Position numbers and translations under genes: made by a program
The notes under the pieces: model-generated
What the model saw: the letters and a program-made list of their open reading frames with translations, nothing else
Told to the model about the DNA's origin: nothing
Databases searched by the model: none
Shown: in pieces, positions 39,001 to 46,633 of the stretch
Layout: every line of letters begins with the position of its first letter
How positions within the stretch are numbered: position 1 is the first letter of the stretch
Assembly: GCF_002632585.1 (NCBI RefSeq)
Contig: NZ_NIBV01000002.1
Location: 445,726-503,366 of the forward strand
Length of the DNA stretch: 57,641 bases
Direction: 5' to 3'
Source of the DNA: Xenorhabdus szentirmaii DSM 16338
Lineage (GTDB): Bacteria; Pseudomonadota; Gammaproteobacteria; Enterobacterales; Enterobacteriaceae

Positions 39001-41113
39001 TGATAAATTTGGCCGTCCAGTTGCGGCTTTTGATCCCGATATTGATATGCATTTTACTTACGATGGCACGAATAGGGTCAATGGCTGGAGTGTGCATGAT
39101 AAACAATCTGGTAAACAATTAACTGTCACACTGGAGTTTGATGATTTTGGTCGTGAAATCAGGCGCGTAATTCAGACAGAAAAAGAGACTCTGACCCTTG
39201 AACAAACATATACCATCAAAGGGCAGGTAGCATCACGCACCACAAACTCACAACATGCCGGTCTGTTGCGCCAGGAGAATTATACCTATGATCCCGTGCG
39301 TCATTGGCTGACAGAATATGACTGTACGGGGGAAGAGCAACCTTTAGATGCTTACGGTTTTGCCATCTCCCATCAACGTTTTACCTACGATTGTCTGGGA
39401 AATATATTAACGTGCCTCACGACGCTTGCTGATGGTAGTGATGATATGGCTGTATTTACCTATAGCCCGTTAGATCCTTGCCAGCTCAGTAAGGTAACCC
39501 ATACCCATCCGAAGTACCCAGCGACCATTGAGCTGGAATATGATAAGGCAGGGCGCCTGCTCTGGGATGAAGCGGGTCGCCATTTAACCTATGATGCATT
39601 GGGGCGTCTGCTCAACGTTGAAGAGGGGGATATGACCAGTCATTACGCTTATGACGCACAGAATCGTTTAGTGTTGCAGAAGCTGGGAGAAGACAGCATC
39701 CATGAACTTTATTATCAAGGGCAGAAACAAATTGCCGAAGTCACGCGTGGAAATGGGTCGGTGACACGTTTTTTGCGTGCTCAGGGAACAACGGTTGCGA
39801 CGGTGACGGATAATGAAACTTATATGTTAGGTACTGATCACAATAGTAGTGTGCTGACAAGCTATAAGCGTGATGGCACTCAAACCCATTATCGTTATTC
39901 GCCTTATGGTCAGCAGAATAGTGACGAACGTAACCCTGCGATTCCGGCTTATAACGGTGAACGGGTTGATCAGATAAGTGGTGCTTATCACTTGGGTAAT
40001 GGATACCGGGCTTATAATCCTGTCTTAATGCGTTTTAATGCCCCCGATAGCGCAAGTCCATTTGGTGCAGGTGGCTTTAATACCTATGCGTACTGCCTTG
40101 GCGACCCTATTAATCATATTGATCCCAGCGGGCATATGAGTCCGAGCAGCATTTTTGGCATTGTTTTTGGTACGGTTGGGCTGGCGGTGGGGGTAGTTTT
40201 GGCTATTCCGACAGGGGGCGCGTCGCTGAGCATAAGTGGTGCGATTTTAGCCGGGTTAGGAATACTGTCAGATGTGACAGGGATAGCCAGTGCAATGCTT
40301 GAAGATAGTAATCCTAAGGCCTCTTCAATTCTTGGTTGGGTATCTCTGGGGCTTGGGGCAGTCACTATCGCGGGAGGCGCAATCAGTTTTATCAGGGGGA
40401 TGCAACAAGCGAAGAGGGCGGCAACTTCGTTTGGTACTGTCTATAGAAGCGAAATCATGACTCACGAAGGAATGCCGGTGAGAACAAATATGATGGAGCC
40501 TTCTTCTGGCCCCACAGGATATCTAAGATTAGTTGATAATGATCCTGTAAGACAGTTTATCAGAGCAACAGAGCAGAATAGAATTGTTACACTTGAAAAC
40601 CCTCCAAATAGTGGCTTTTATACAATAGGATTTAATCCCATAGACTTTGAGAGTACGGAATTTAATGAACTTAGACGGGCATTTTTTACATCCAGAAGAA
40701 GTGATACATCAATAGAATTTGTCAATAATGTTTATGACATACCAAACACCCCCTATTTTTTGAACATCACAGCGCAAGATTTCGAACTGTTGTATTTGGG
40801 TTATGCGGGAGAGAATATATTCAACCCTATTGAGAATTCTGAGTTTTTTATCACACATGTAAATAGCTTGCGTACTCTTGTGGATACTCATATACATAGT
40901 AGGGTCCTGAATAGATTGACCAGTAGTGAGTTTGTATCTATGCAAGAAACTTGGGCAGCAGGCCATTTTACATCAAGTATGAGTTTGGAAGGATGGATAT
41001 CCGCCGAGTTACTTGTGAGATATCGTCATTTGATGCCACTAATACGTAATTATCGGAGGTCCGGTATGGACATTATCAGCATATTTAATAACATAATTGG
41101 GGCAAGACTCTAA
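36023..41113 (+). CDS. RHS/YD-repeat polymorphic toxin, TccC-like core with variable C-terminus
   Basis: A 1696-residue RHS protein. Residues about 1-90 carry the conserved start SGVDPRTGLFNYSL; the body (about 300-1300) is full of YD repeats such as YDYDGYGRLLSN and YDLLGRISTITLSDG that build the encapsulating shell. A Ser/Asp-rich linker interrupts it near 531-550. The core ends with GNGYRAYNPVLMRFNAPDS, then SPFGAGGFNTYAYCLGDPIN and DPSGHM (1367-1372), the motif at which RHS and TcC proteins self-cleave. After it come two or three glycine-rich hydrophobic segments (about 1373-1462), then a 225-residue tip I do not recognise, encoded by visibly more AT-rich DNA. No signal peptide or PAAR domain is seen. 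AAGGTGA precedes the ATG. No immunity-like gene follows within 300 bases, which favours a eukaryotic target over interbacterial use. Confidence 0.9.
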   Translation: MNNTFFSHANNFQSAVTSGVDPRTGLFNYSLLVAQLNGNNGLGPNLTLALSYNPLNTENIGFGIGFTHGLTLYDRKNQLLMLSSGERYKVTETNNSVSLRQYKLDVVRFEKDVKQNVYRVIHKSGQVEVLTGARNAYDLKVPTKIFTPVGHLITLNWDFKKGGRPYLISVSDETQVLLRVHYEFRSYTEITVWPDTSESHEIRLQFQNEYVEKVKNNAAGQTLEWQMGYNQDPLRLLTEIISPTGLIERVNYTSDGQQFPDGAHLPALPYVNQYTQHSDHGQTIVRTYRYTNHNFLGYGTGGRWDRDSDNLYGVMSSYQYGSTETWHNGDKQRHITRRYNNFHLMVSEIIQQNNCKREHQTEYYAKVGSLFEKQDPWFQMPKSATICFNDATDGDVVQTEFDEAGNLIKQTMPDGTCTAWEYYEVDGEGDDCPASPYGFKRFLKTKTVTPGRSFPEGAYNDAPVHKTTYRYSRLPTCKGAPASYAVVRTYEGHSIADQLLRERQIYHVNEVDSPEHGRIQQIKETLHPISEASSSDSPSDGSLSSDDSSSRTTLMTFSYTLKGEALIRDIQTSDGKHSSKTQSTQSRFSNRLWSSVSANNCTDHYDYDGYGRLLSNVNNQGTDYVQDVHYAYAIEQDGGATTVKTDLLGNQLRTRFDELGQPYHQQLFEKGKENQGWWDIAEIERDSWGRVVKQTCHDKLPMDGDLDSSVQVASRQSFEYDDWGQQSCVINDTGGNARQDYDPVTRTLQITMQVPGMALGKRTVVYDKRHQPVTTTLYDAQGNQHSQQTNHYDGLGRLRATIDETNQKTEMTYDLLGRISTITLSDGTVVRKSYDPLSSGNLVTQIKVNDHILGTRSFDRLGRVTSTSSGGRAYQYTYEGINPYPSQITDPLGNIVTYAYDPLLDHALTQMSAKDIQNHFKHDLKTGNVTQAASAQQATSGFNYSPAGRLQQDTFRFDDTKEGIERQENYTYSPAGNLTVYQDITGKTRRLAFDKFGRPVAAFDPDIDMHFTYDGTNRVNGWSVHDKQSGKQLTVTLEFDDFGREIRRVIQTEKETLTLEQTYTIKGQVASRTTNSQHAGLLRQENYTYDPVRHWLTEYDCTGEEQPLDAYGFAISHQRFTYDCLGNILTCLTTLADGSDDMAVFTYSPLDPCQLSKVTHTHPKYPATIELEYDKAGRLLWDEAGRHLTYDALGRLLNVEEGDMTSHYAYDAQNRLVLQKLGEDSIHELYYQGQKQIAEVTRGNGSVTRFLRAQGTTVATVTDNETYMLGTDHNSSVLTSYKRDGTQTHYRYSPYGQQNSDERNPAIPAYNGERVDQISGAYHLGNGYRAYNPVLMRFNAPDSASPFGAGGFNTYAYCLGDPINHIDPSGHMSPSSIFGIVFGTVGLAVGVVLAIPTGGASLSISGAILAGLGILSDVTGIASAMLEDSNPKASSILGWVSLGLGAVTIAGGAISFIRGMQQAKRAATSFGTVYRSEIMTHEGMPVRTNMMEPSSGPTGYLRLVDNDPVRQFIRATEQNRIVTLENPPNSGFYTIGFNPIDFESTEFNELRRAFFTSRRSDTSIEFVNNVYDIPNTPYFLNITAQDFELLYLGYAGENIFNPIENSEFFITHVNSLRTLVDTHIHSRVLNRLTSSEFVSMQETWAAGHFTSSMSLEGWISAELLVRYRHLMPLIRNYRRSGMDIISIFNNIIGARL

Positions 41114-41431
41114 AGCGTTGTAGTGATGTTTTTCAGGCTCAAATTTAGTGTCCTTGGATTCGACTAATAAAATCAATTAACAAGTGGATTCCTTATTAAT
41201 ATAAACAGATTGTTATTTTAGGTTTATTTTTTTATTCATGGAGGGAAACGTTAATTTCATCTAATAGAATAACTGTTATATTTTTAAAATTAAATTACCT
41301 GCAGTGATATAACCACCGAAAGAGCATCGAAATATTGACGATTTGCAATTTTTTTCGTTAGTGTCTTAAATTAGTCCGTAGAGATTCATCAATTTGTAGA
41401 AAAATAATCTAATCGACTCTGGAGGTTGTAT
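41114..41431. other. AT-rich gap after the RHS gene, no immunity gene seen
   Basis: About 310 bases of AT-rich DNA without an open frame of note on either strand. It must contain the yeaQ promoter and the right edge of the island. No inverted-repeat element of the local family is visible. Confidence 0.5.
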
Positions 41432-41683
41432 ATGGGTATCCTGTCATGGATTATCTTTGGCCTGATTGCTGGGATCCTTGCGAAATGGATTATGCCGGGT
41501 GATAACAGTAGCGGCATCATCATGACGATTATTTTAGGCATTGTTGGTGCCGTGCTTGGCGGATATGTCAGTACTTTCTTTGGCATGGGGAAAGTTGACG
41601 GGTTTAATTTAGGCAGTTTTGTCATTGCTATTGTGGGAGCGATGGTTGTCCTATTTGTTTACCATAAAGTTGTTAACCGATAG
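41432..41683 (+). CDS. yeaQ: YeaQ/YmgE (GlsB) family small membrane protein
   Basis: An 83-residue inner-membrane protein with three hydrophobic segments. The opening MGILSWIIFGLIAGILAKWI and the later GKVDGFNLGSF match E. coli YeaQ. Such transglycosylase-associated-named proteins are stress-induced and of unknown mechanism. GGAGG lies six bases before the ATG at 41432. Stands alone with a bidirectional terminator behind it. The symbol is by similarity; gene order differs from E. coli. Confidence 0.9.
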   Translation: MGILSWIIFGLIAGILAKWIMPGDNSSGIIMTIILGIVGAVLGGYVSTFFGMGKVDGFNLGSFVIAIVGAMVVLFVYHKVVNR

Positions 41684-41737
41684 TTAACCGACAGCGCTAC
41701 ACATTTTTATGTTACTTATTCATATCATTAAAAATAG

Positions 41738-41765
41738 AAAAGGGCATGTTATTTCGATGCCCTTT
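41738..41765. terminator. bidirectional terminator between yeaQ and sseA
   Basis: AAAAGGGCAT (41738-41747) with ATGCCCTTT (41757-41765) and a nine-base loop. On the minus strand it is followed by TCTATTTTTAA. Confidence 0.8.
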
Positions 41766-41802
41766 GCTATTATCGGCTTTTCCGATTTATCTTTTTTGAA
41801 AT

Positions 41803-42642
41803 TTATTTTTCCAATGGAAGCGAATCATCGGCTCCCCATTCAGCCCAAGAGCCATCATACAATCCCGCATCTTTGTGACCGATCATATCAAGCCCCAATA
41901 CTAAAACAGCGGCAGTCATGCCTGAGCCACAACTGGTCATAATCGGTTGATTCAAATCAACACCCTGTGCCCTGAATATGGCGGAAATCTCTTCTGCAGA
42001 TTTATAGTTTCCATTATCAATCAACGCCGTCCAAGGAACATTTTTTGCACCGGGAAGATGGCCCATTCTCAAACCGGGGCGCGGTTCGGGTGCTTTTGCC
42101 TGAAAGCGGTCTTCTGCTCTGGCATCAATAAATTGTACGGAGGTTTTGCTATTCAGTGCATCAAGGATTTTTGCCTGAGTAAAAACTTTTTCTGGCATAA
42201 ACTGAACATTGAAAATTTCAGGTGAACGAATGACCTCACCTGATTCAGTCGGGTAACCTGCCTTCTGCCAGCCTTGTAATCCACCTTCAAGAATACGGAT
42301 ATGGCGTGCTCCAAAAATTTTGAATGTCCACCATGCCCGTGGTGCAGAAAACATGTTGCCCTGATCGTAAATGATGACCAGATGATCCTCGCTGATCCCC
42401 ATTTTATTGACAGCTTGGCAGAAAACTTCCGGCTCAGGCAGCATGTGTGGCAGGTTGCTTTGTAGATTGGCGACTTTATCAAGATTAAAGAACTGTGCTC
42501 CCGGAATATGTTTATCCAACCAGAGTGGGTGATAATCAATGGATTGGGTAGGCATTGGGGCACTGGCGTCAATAACAACGACATTTTCATCATGGAGATG
42601 ATCGTTTAACCATTGTGGACTAACAAAATATTCATTTTTCAT
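41803..42642 (-). CDS. sseA: SseA, 3-mercaptopyruvate sulfurtransferase
   Basis: Two-rhodanese-domain enzyme that moves sulfur from 3-mercaptopyruvate to thiols or cyanide. 279 residues from the ATG at 42642 with GAGGAA before it. The first domain is inactive-type; the second has the catalytic loop TSCGSGMTA with Cys238, followed by LYDGSWAEWG. The S-G-x-T loop after the cysteine is the mercaptopyruvate-specific form and not the thiosulfate type. A tiny membrane-protein frame lies just upstream in the same direction. Confidence 0.93.
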   Translation of the reverse strand: MKNEYFVSPQWLNDHLHDENVVVIDASAPMPTQSIDYHPLWLDKHIPGAQFFNLDKVANLQSNLPHMLPEPEVFCQAVNKMGISEDHLVIIYDQGNMFSAPRAWWTFKIFGARHIRILEGGLQGWQKAGYPTESGEVIRSPEIFNVQFMPEKVFTQAKILDALNSKTSVQFIDARAEDRFQAKAPEPRPGLRMGHLPGAKNVPWTALIDNGNYKSAEEISAIFRAQGVDLNQPIMTSCGSGMTAAVLVLGLDMIGHKDAGLYDGSWAEWGADDSLPLEK

Positions 42643-42726
42643 GGGCTTCCTCACCTGACATCGTCATCTCAGATATCGCAACCCGATACGCGATAATATC
42701 CAGTGTTGCGATAAAAGCGGATATAT

Positions 42727-42882
42727 TTATTGCTGCCCTGTCGGGGTATTTTCCTGCTGAATTTGTTGTGGTTCTTCTACAGGGGTTGTTGAGCGTGTGT
42801 ACATATTCAATCCCGCCAGAAAAACACCGCCAATAGAGCCAATAGAAAATAATATGATAATAATAAGCAGGAGTTTTTTCAT
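42727..42882 (-). CDS. possible small single-pass membrane protein (51 aa)
   Basis: A short frame on the minus strand encoding MKKLLLIIIILFSIGSIGG, then FLAGLN and a polar, Gln/Pro-rich tail ending ENTPTGQQ. The layout (two lysines, a hydrophobic helix of about 22 residues, a hydrophilic C-terminus) is that of an N-terminally anchored or secreted small protein. A weak TTGGA lies before the ATG. It is 84 bases upstream of sseA on the same strand. I do not recognise a family. Confidence 0.5.
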   Translation of the reverse strand: MKKLLLIIIILFSIGSIGGVFLAGLNMYTRSTTPVEEPQQIQQENTPTGQQ

Positions 42883-43173
42883 CGTTGTATCCAATCAGAT
42901 TGTCATGATGCACGGTAATGGCCATAAAAAGCCCAAATACCCAAATATAGAAGCCCAGAAGTATATCGGCTTCTGCATCCCAGACAAGTGATATACCTTT
43001 CATATCTTGAGATGCAACTCAAAAGTGGATGAATAATCCATTTTTGTGCATGGATAAATTTTTGTGCTTTGATAATAAGTGCTGGGAAGCACTTCCCGGT
43101 AACGAACATATTAAGCTGATTTGATACTCACTCTATGGGAGAATAGCGTTCCCATTTTTAAGCAGCAGAACTC

Positions 43174-45309
43174 ATGGCACTTTCCAGCTCAATAAAAAAT
43201 CAGATTAGCCAATGGTATAAGGCATTATCCAGCCATATTGACGGCTTCATTCCACGCGCGCCCCAACGCCAGATGATTGCAGAAGTTGCAAAAACGCTGG
43301 CAGATGAAGAGGGGCGGCATTTGGTGATCGAAGCGCCTACCGGTGTCGGGAAAACTTTATCATATTTGATCCCCGGAATTGCTGTCAGTCGGGCTGAACA
43401 GAAACCGTTGGTAGTGAGCACAGCCAATGTTGCGTTGCAGGACCAAATCTACAGTAAGGATTTACCGCTATTGCGCAAAATCATTCCTGACTTGAAATTC
43501 ACAGGCGCGTTTGGCCGGGCCCGTTATGTCTGTCCCCATAATCTGGAAGCGATTTGTGCCGCAGAGGGTGAGCAGATTGACCTGATGTTTTTGGTTGAGG
43601 ATAAAACGGAAGTCGCCAATAGTGAAGAGAGGGAGTTATGCCGCCGATTACGCAGTGACTATACGACCTTTGTATGGGATGGCTTACGTGATCATCATCA
43701 ATTAGCCTTATCGGATTCACTGTGGAAAAAAGTCAGCACAGATAAAGTGAACTGTCTGGCACGAAATTGTCAGTTTTATCATCGCTGCCCCTTTTTTCTC
43801 GCTCGTCGGGAAATTGAAAACGCGGATGTCGTGATTGCCAACCACTCTTTAGTGATGGCGGCTCTGGAAAGCGAGTCTGTTTTACCGGAAGCAAAAAATC
43901 TGTTGCTGGTTTTGGATGAGGGTCATCACATTCCGGATGTTGCAAGGGATTCTCTGGAGGTGGAAGGGGAAATCACCTCATTTCAACTCAATGGGCAATT
44001 GGACACATTTGTTCGCTATGTGGAGCAATATCTGGTTCAATTCAGGCCCGCGAAACCACCGGCTTTGGCCAATATGCCCCGATTGCAGACGCATTGTGCA
44101 ACACTCCGTGAGTCTTTTAAGGAGTTGGCAGAGATCACACAAGCGCTATCGCCTGAACGTGGTGAAGCAGAAGAGTATTTGTTCGCATTGGGGAAACTGC
44201 CGGACAGCTTGTTATTGTGTTGCCAGCAATTATTTAAGCTTACCGATGGGTTGCGTGGTTTAGCTGAAGCTATTTTAAATGATTTGAGTGATCAGACGGC
44301 CAAACAAGATATTGTCCGGTTACATCGTTCTATTTTGCAGGCCAGTCAGGCTCTGGGCTATTTTGAAAATATGGCAAAATTGTGGCGTTTGGCTTCACAG
44401 GAAGAATCTTCCCATGCCCCTATTTCAAAATGGCTTACGCGTCGCCATGAAAAAAACCAGTCACACCTTTATTTTCACTGTGCAGGCATCCGGGTCAGTG
44501 AGCAGTTGACACAATTGTTGTGGCGCAATATCCCGCATGTTGTCGTGACATCGGCGACATTGCGTTCTTTGAACAGTTTTTCCCGCATTCAGGAACTCAC
44601 AGGGTTGCACGAAAATCATCATGATCGCTTTGTGACCTTATCATCTCCCTTTGAGCATGTGCGACAAGGGCGTTTGATCATTCCTAAAATGGCACTGGAA
44701 CCCACTATTCAGAAGGAAATGGAGCACCTTGAAGAAATGGCCCGTTACTTCCGTTTGCAAGTCATGGAAAGGAAACACCGGGGAATGCTGATATTATTCA
44801 GCAGCCTGCGGGCCATGGAAGGATTTCTGACTTTTGTCACCGACTTGCGGTTAATGCTGTTAGTACAAGGTGATCAACCCCGTTACCGATTGGTGGAAAC
44901 ACATTGCAAACGTATTGATGAAGGGCAATCCAGTGTGTTGGTCGGATTGCAGTCATTTGCTGAGGGATTGGATTTAAAGGGGGATTACCTTTCTCAAGTC
45001 CATATCCATAAAATTGCATTTCCGCCGGTCACCAATCCGGTTGTGATCACCGAAAGTGAGTGGCTGAAATCATTAAAACGTTATCCGTTTGAAGTACAAA
45101 GCTTACCGAGTGCATCTTTCAACTTGATTCAGCAGGTAGGAAGATTAATCCGTAGCCATGAATGTTATGGTGATGTGGTGATTTATGACAACCGGTTATT
45201 GACCAAACGTTATGGAGCGCGTTTGTTGAATTCTTTGCCTGTATTCCCGATTGAGCGGCCAGAAGTGCCATCAGAAAAGGAACTGGAAATCATAAAAAAG
45301 AATAACTAA
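43174..45309 (+). CDS. dinG: DinG, iron-sulfur 5'-3' DNA helicase
   Basis: Structure-specific XPD-like helicase that resolves R-loops and other forks. 711 residues, about the E. coli length. Walker A is EAPTGVGKTLSY (Lys60), the four Fe-S cysteines fall at 120, 194, 199 and 205 exactly as in E. coli, and the DEAH box is DEGHHIPD. Motif VI is QQVGRLIRS. The basic C-terminal tail of E. coli DinG is shortened. E. coli dinG is SOS-regulated, but I do not see a clear LexA box in the 290 bases upstream here. That gap also holds an AAGTGCT/AGCACTT hairpin near 43080 and no gene. Confidence 0.95.
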   Translation: MALSSSIKNQISQWYKALSSHIDGFIPRAPQRQMIAEVAKTLADEEGRHLVIEAPTGVGKTLSYLIPGIAVSRAEQKPLVVSTANVALQDQIYSKDLPLLRKIIPDLKFTGAFGRARYVCPHNLEAICAAEGEQIDLMFLVEDKTEVANSEERELCRRLRSDYTTFVWDGLRDHHQLALSDSLWKKVSTDKVNCLARNCQFYHRCPFFLARREIENADVVIANHSLVMAALESESVLPEAKNLLLVLDEGHHIPDVARDSLEVEGEITSFQLNGQLDTFVRYVEQYLVQFRPAKPPALANMPRLQTHCATLRESFKELAEITQALSPERGEAEEYLFALGKLPDSLLLCCQQLFKLTDGLRGLAEAILNDLSDQTAKQDIVRLHRSILQASQALGYFENMAKLWRLASQEESSHAPISKWLTRRHEKNQSHLYFHCAGIRVSEQLTQLLWRNIPHVVVTSATLRSLNSFSRIQELTGLHENHHDRFVTLSSPFEHVRQGRLIIPKMALEPTIQKEMEHLEEMARYFRLQVMERKHRGMLILFSSLRAMEGFLTFVTDLRLMLLVQGDQPRYRLVETHCKRIDEGQSSVLVGLQSFAEGLDLKGDYLSQVHIHKIAFPPVTNPVVITESEWLKSLKRYPFEVQSLPSASFNLIQQVGRLIRSHECYGDVVIYDNRLLTKRYGARLLNSLPVFPIERPEVPSEKELEIIKKNN

Positions 45310-45344
45310 TTTAAAAATAAGTTACTTATTCAAAGTTAAAAATT

Positions 45345-45383
45345 AAAAGTGTCGTTTTCAATGTTTTAGAAAATGACACTTTT
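45345..45383 (+). terminator. dinG terminator
   Basis: AAAAGTGTC-G-TTTTC pairs with GAAAA-T-GACACTTTT (45345-45359, 45369-45383), one mismatch, followed by TTGTG. Works best on the plus strand. Confidence 0.75.
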
Positions 45384-45430
45384 TGTGATAAGGCGGATTT
45401 TTTGCTTTGTTAATGTATTATTTAGTTAAT

Positions 45431-45658
45431 TTATTGATGAAGGCAGATGTTATATATTTCTTTTAGACAACGTTGATATTTTTGGGGATGATTAATATGT
45501 TTTTTACATATTGTATGTGCGCGTGCTTCGCATTGTTCCGGTGAATTACGCTTTGTAATGTCTGACGAAGATATATTTGTTAATGAAAGCGTATTTGCAA
45601 ATGTATTCCAGGATGTTAATGATAAAACAATTATGCATAGAGAAAGTAATCTTTTCAT
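45431..45658 (-). CDS. small secreted protein with paired CX7C motifs (75 aa)
   Basis: The first 22 residues are a clear signal peptide (MKRLL, a hydrophobic core, TFA) with cleavage likely after Ala22. The mature protein is about 53 residues and has four cysteines spaced C-X7-C-X12-C-X7-C, followed by a short LHQ end. The symmetry suggests a helical hairpin closed by two disulfides in the periplasm or outside the cell. AAAGG gives a fair ribosome site. The gene is convergent with dinG and has no obvious partner. I do not recognise the family. Confidence 0.7.
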   Translation of the reverse strand: MKRLLSLCIIVLSLTSWNTFANTLSLTNISSSDITKRNSPEQCEARAHTICKKHINHPQKYQRCLKEIYNICLHQ

Positions 45659-45810
45659 CTTGAACCTTTGTATAAAATTGAACCTTTTCAGAGTATTTGA
45701 TCTTTTTTAGAAAAAGACAGGCTAATAATAAATTTTTTGCCAAGTTACAATCGAGGCAGGCAGGTGCTTGAGGAGATTAACCAAAAAAATAAATTTAGGA
45801 AAGGAAAACG

Positions 45811-45837
45811 ATCCGAATTACGGGTGATAATTCGGAT
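45811..45837. terminator. hairpin, possible terminator
   Basis: Perfect 10-bp stem ATCCGAATTA/TAATTCGGAT with a seven-base loop; TTTT follows on the plus strand and CGTTTTCC on the minus strand. It lies ten bases beyond the stop of the small minus-strand frame at 45848-46042. Confidence 0.55.
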
Positions 45838-45847
45838 TTTATATTCT

Positions 45848-46042
45848 TTATTTTTTCATTTCAATAAGATGCTGGTAATTCCCCGTCAGGGAAATATCCA
45901 GCTTGTATATGTTTGCGATAGAAAGTCCAGCTTGTTTTGCTATTGGCCCAGAATGGGCAGGCTCATTAGTATTATGTTTATCGTGAGAATAGATGGATTC
46001 GGTATCAATCGACAAAGTGATGCCACGGTTTTGTGTGGTCAT
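45848..46042 (-). CDS. doubtful small ORF (64 aa)
   Basis: A polar frame beginning MTTQNRGITLSIDTES and ending YQHLIEMKK, with no motif I recognise. In favour: a perfect hairpin with T-rich flank just downstream, and fairly balanced composition. Against: no Shine-Dalgarno, and the start is directly beneath an inverted repeat. It may also be the fossil end of a longer gene. Confidence 0.25.
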   Translation of the reverse strand: MTTQNRGITLSIDTESIYSHDKHNTNEPAHSGPIAKQAGLSIANIYKLDISLTGNYQHLIEMKK

Positions 46043-46044
46043 AC

Positions 46045-46068
46045 TTAACAAGTGACGGGACTTGTTAA
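46045..46068. repeat. 9-bp inverted repeat before the doubtful ORF
   Basis: TTAACAAGT and ACTTGTTAA flank GACGGG. Either an operator or a hairpin in the leader of whichever strand is transcribed. Confidence 0.5.
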
Positions 46069-46216
46069 TTGCTCTGAGGCAATGGCGCTCAAGAAAGGGA
46101 GAAAGCGGTGGGAAGTATAATTCAATTTTAATGTTAATGAGGTTGATAAAAAGGATAAATAATATAAAAGTTAATATTATTTACCCTTTAAGGCAGAATG
46201 GGTTTGTAACTGCTAT

Positions 46217-46438
46217 TTATCCTATTTTTTTCAGGAAGCAGGTTTTCAGAACTAACCCTTTGATTTTATCTGCATTGCATTCAATTTCATCTTCGCGATG
46301 AGTCAGGCGGATATTTTTGATTAATGTGCCGCGTTTTAGGGTTTTAGACGTGCCTTTGACTTTAAGATCCTTGATAACCTGTACAGAATCACCGTCATTC
46401 AGCACTGCGCCATTAGAATCTTTAACTTCGGTATCCAT
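46217..46438 (-). CDS. PhnA-domain protein, short form without zinc ribbon
   Basis: 73 residues corresponding to the C-terminal domain of E. coli YjdM (formerly PhnA): VKDSNGAVLNDGDSVQVIKD, LKVKGTSKTLKRGT and IKNIRL match that SH3-like domain closely. The N-terminal zinc ribbon of YjdM is absent, and the start (GAGGA upstream) shows no lost coding before it. The function is unknown; the old link to phosphonate use is not supported for this family. Confidence 0.85.
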   Translation of the reverse strand: MDTEVKDSNGAVLNDGDSVQVIKDLKVKGTSKTLKRGTLIKNIRLTHREDEIECNADKIKGLVLKTCFLKKIG

Positions 46439-46586
46439 CTATAGTGTCCTCATGTTCATTTTTACACCAAACATGGATTATAGAGATAAAAAACACTTTT
46501 TTAAAGGTTAGTGTGATTTTTTAGATGATAACTTCCATTTTTTGCATTTTTGTTGCTTGTCTATGGCGAGTTTGGTGAGCGGCAAA

Positions 46587-46606
46587 AAGGCCATAATGAT
46601 GGCCTT
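46587..46606 (-). terminator. dps terminator
   Basis: On the minus strand AAGGCCAT-CATT-ATGGCCTT followed by TTTG, 28 bases after the dps stop. A good intrinsic terminator. Confidence 0.9.
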
Positions 46607-46633
46607 AACAAGGTGAAACATAATATTTTTATT

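Noticed and set aside
40441..40480. ADP-ribosyltransferase call for the RHS tip
   Set aside because: Only the YR near the start fits; I could not find the following STS and E-x-E motifs with sensible spacing.
44837..45019. Antisense frames inside dinG, ybhF, rhlE, bio and moa genes
   Set aside because: They are shadows of conserved genes in other frames, with no ribosome sites or recognisable motifs.
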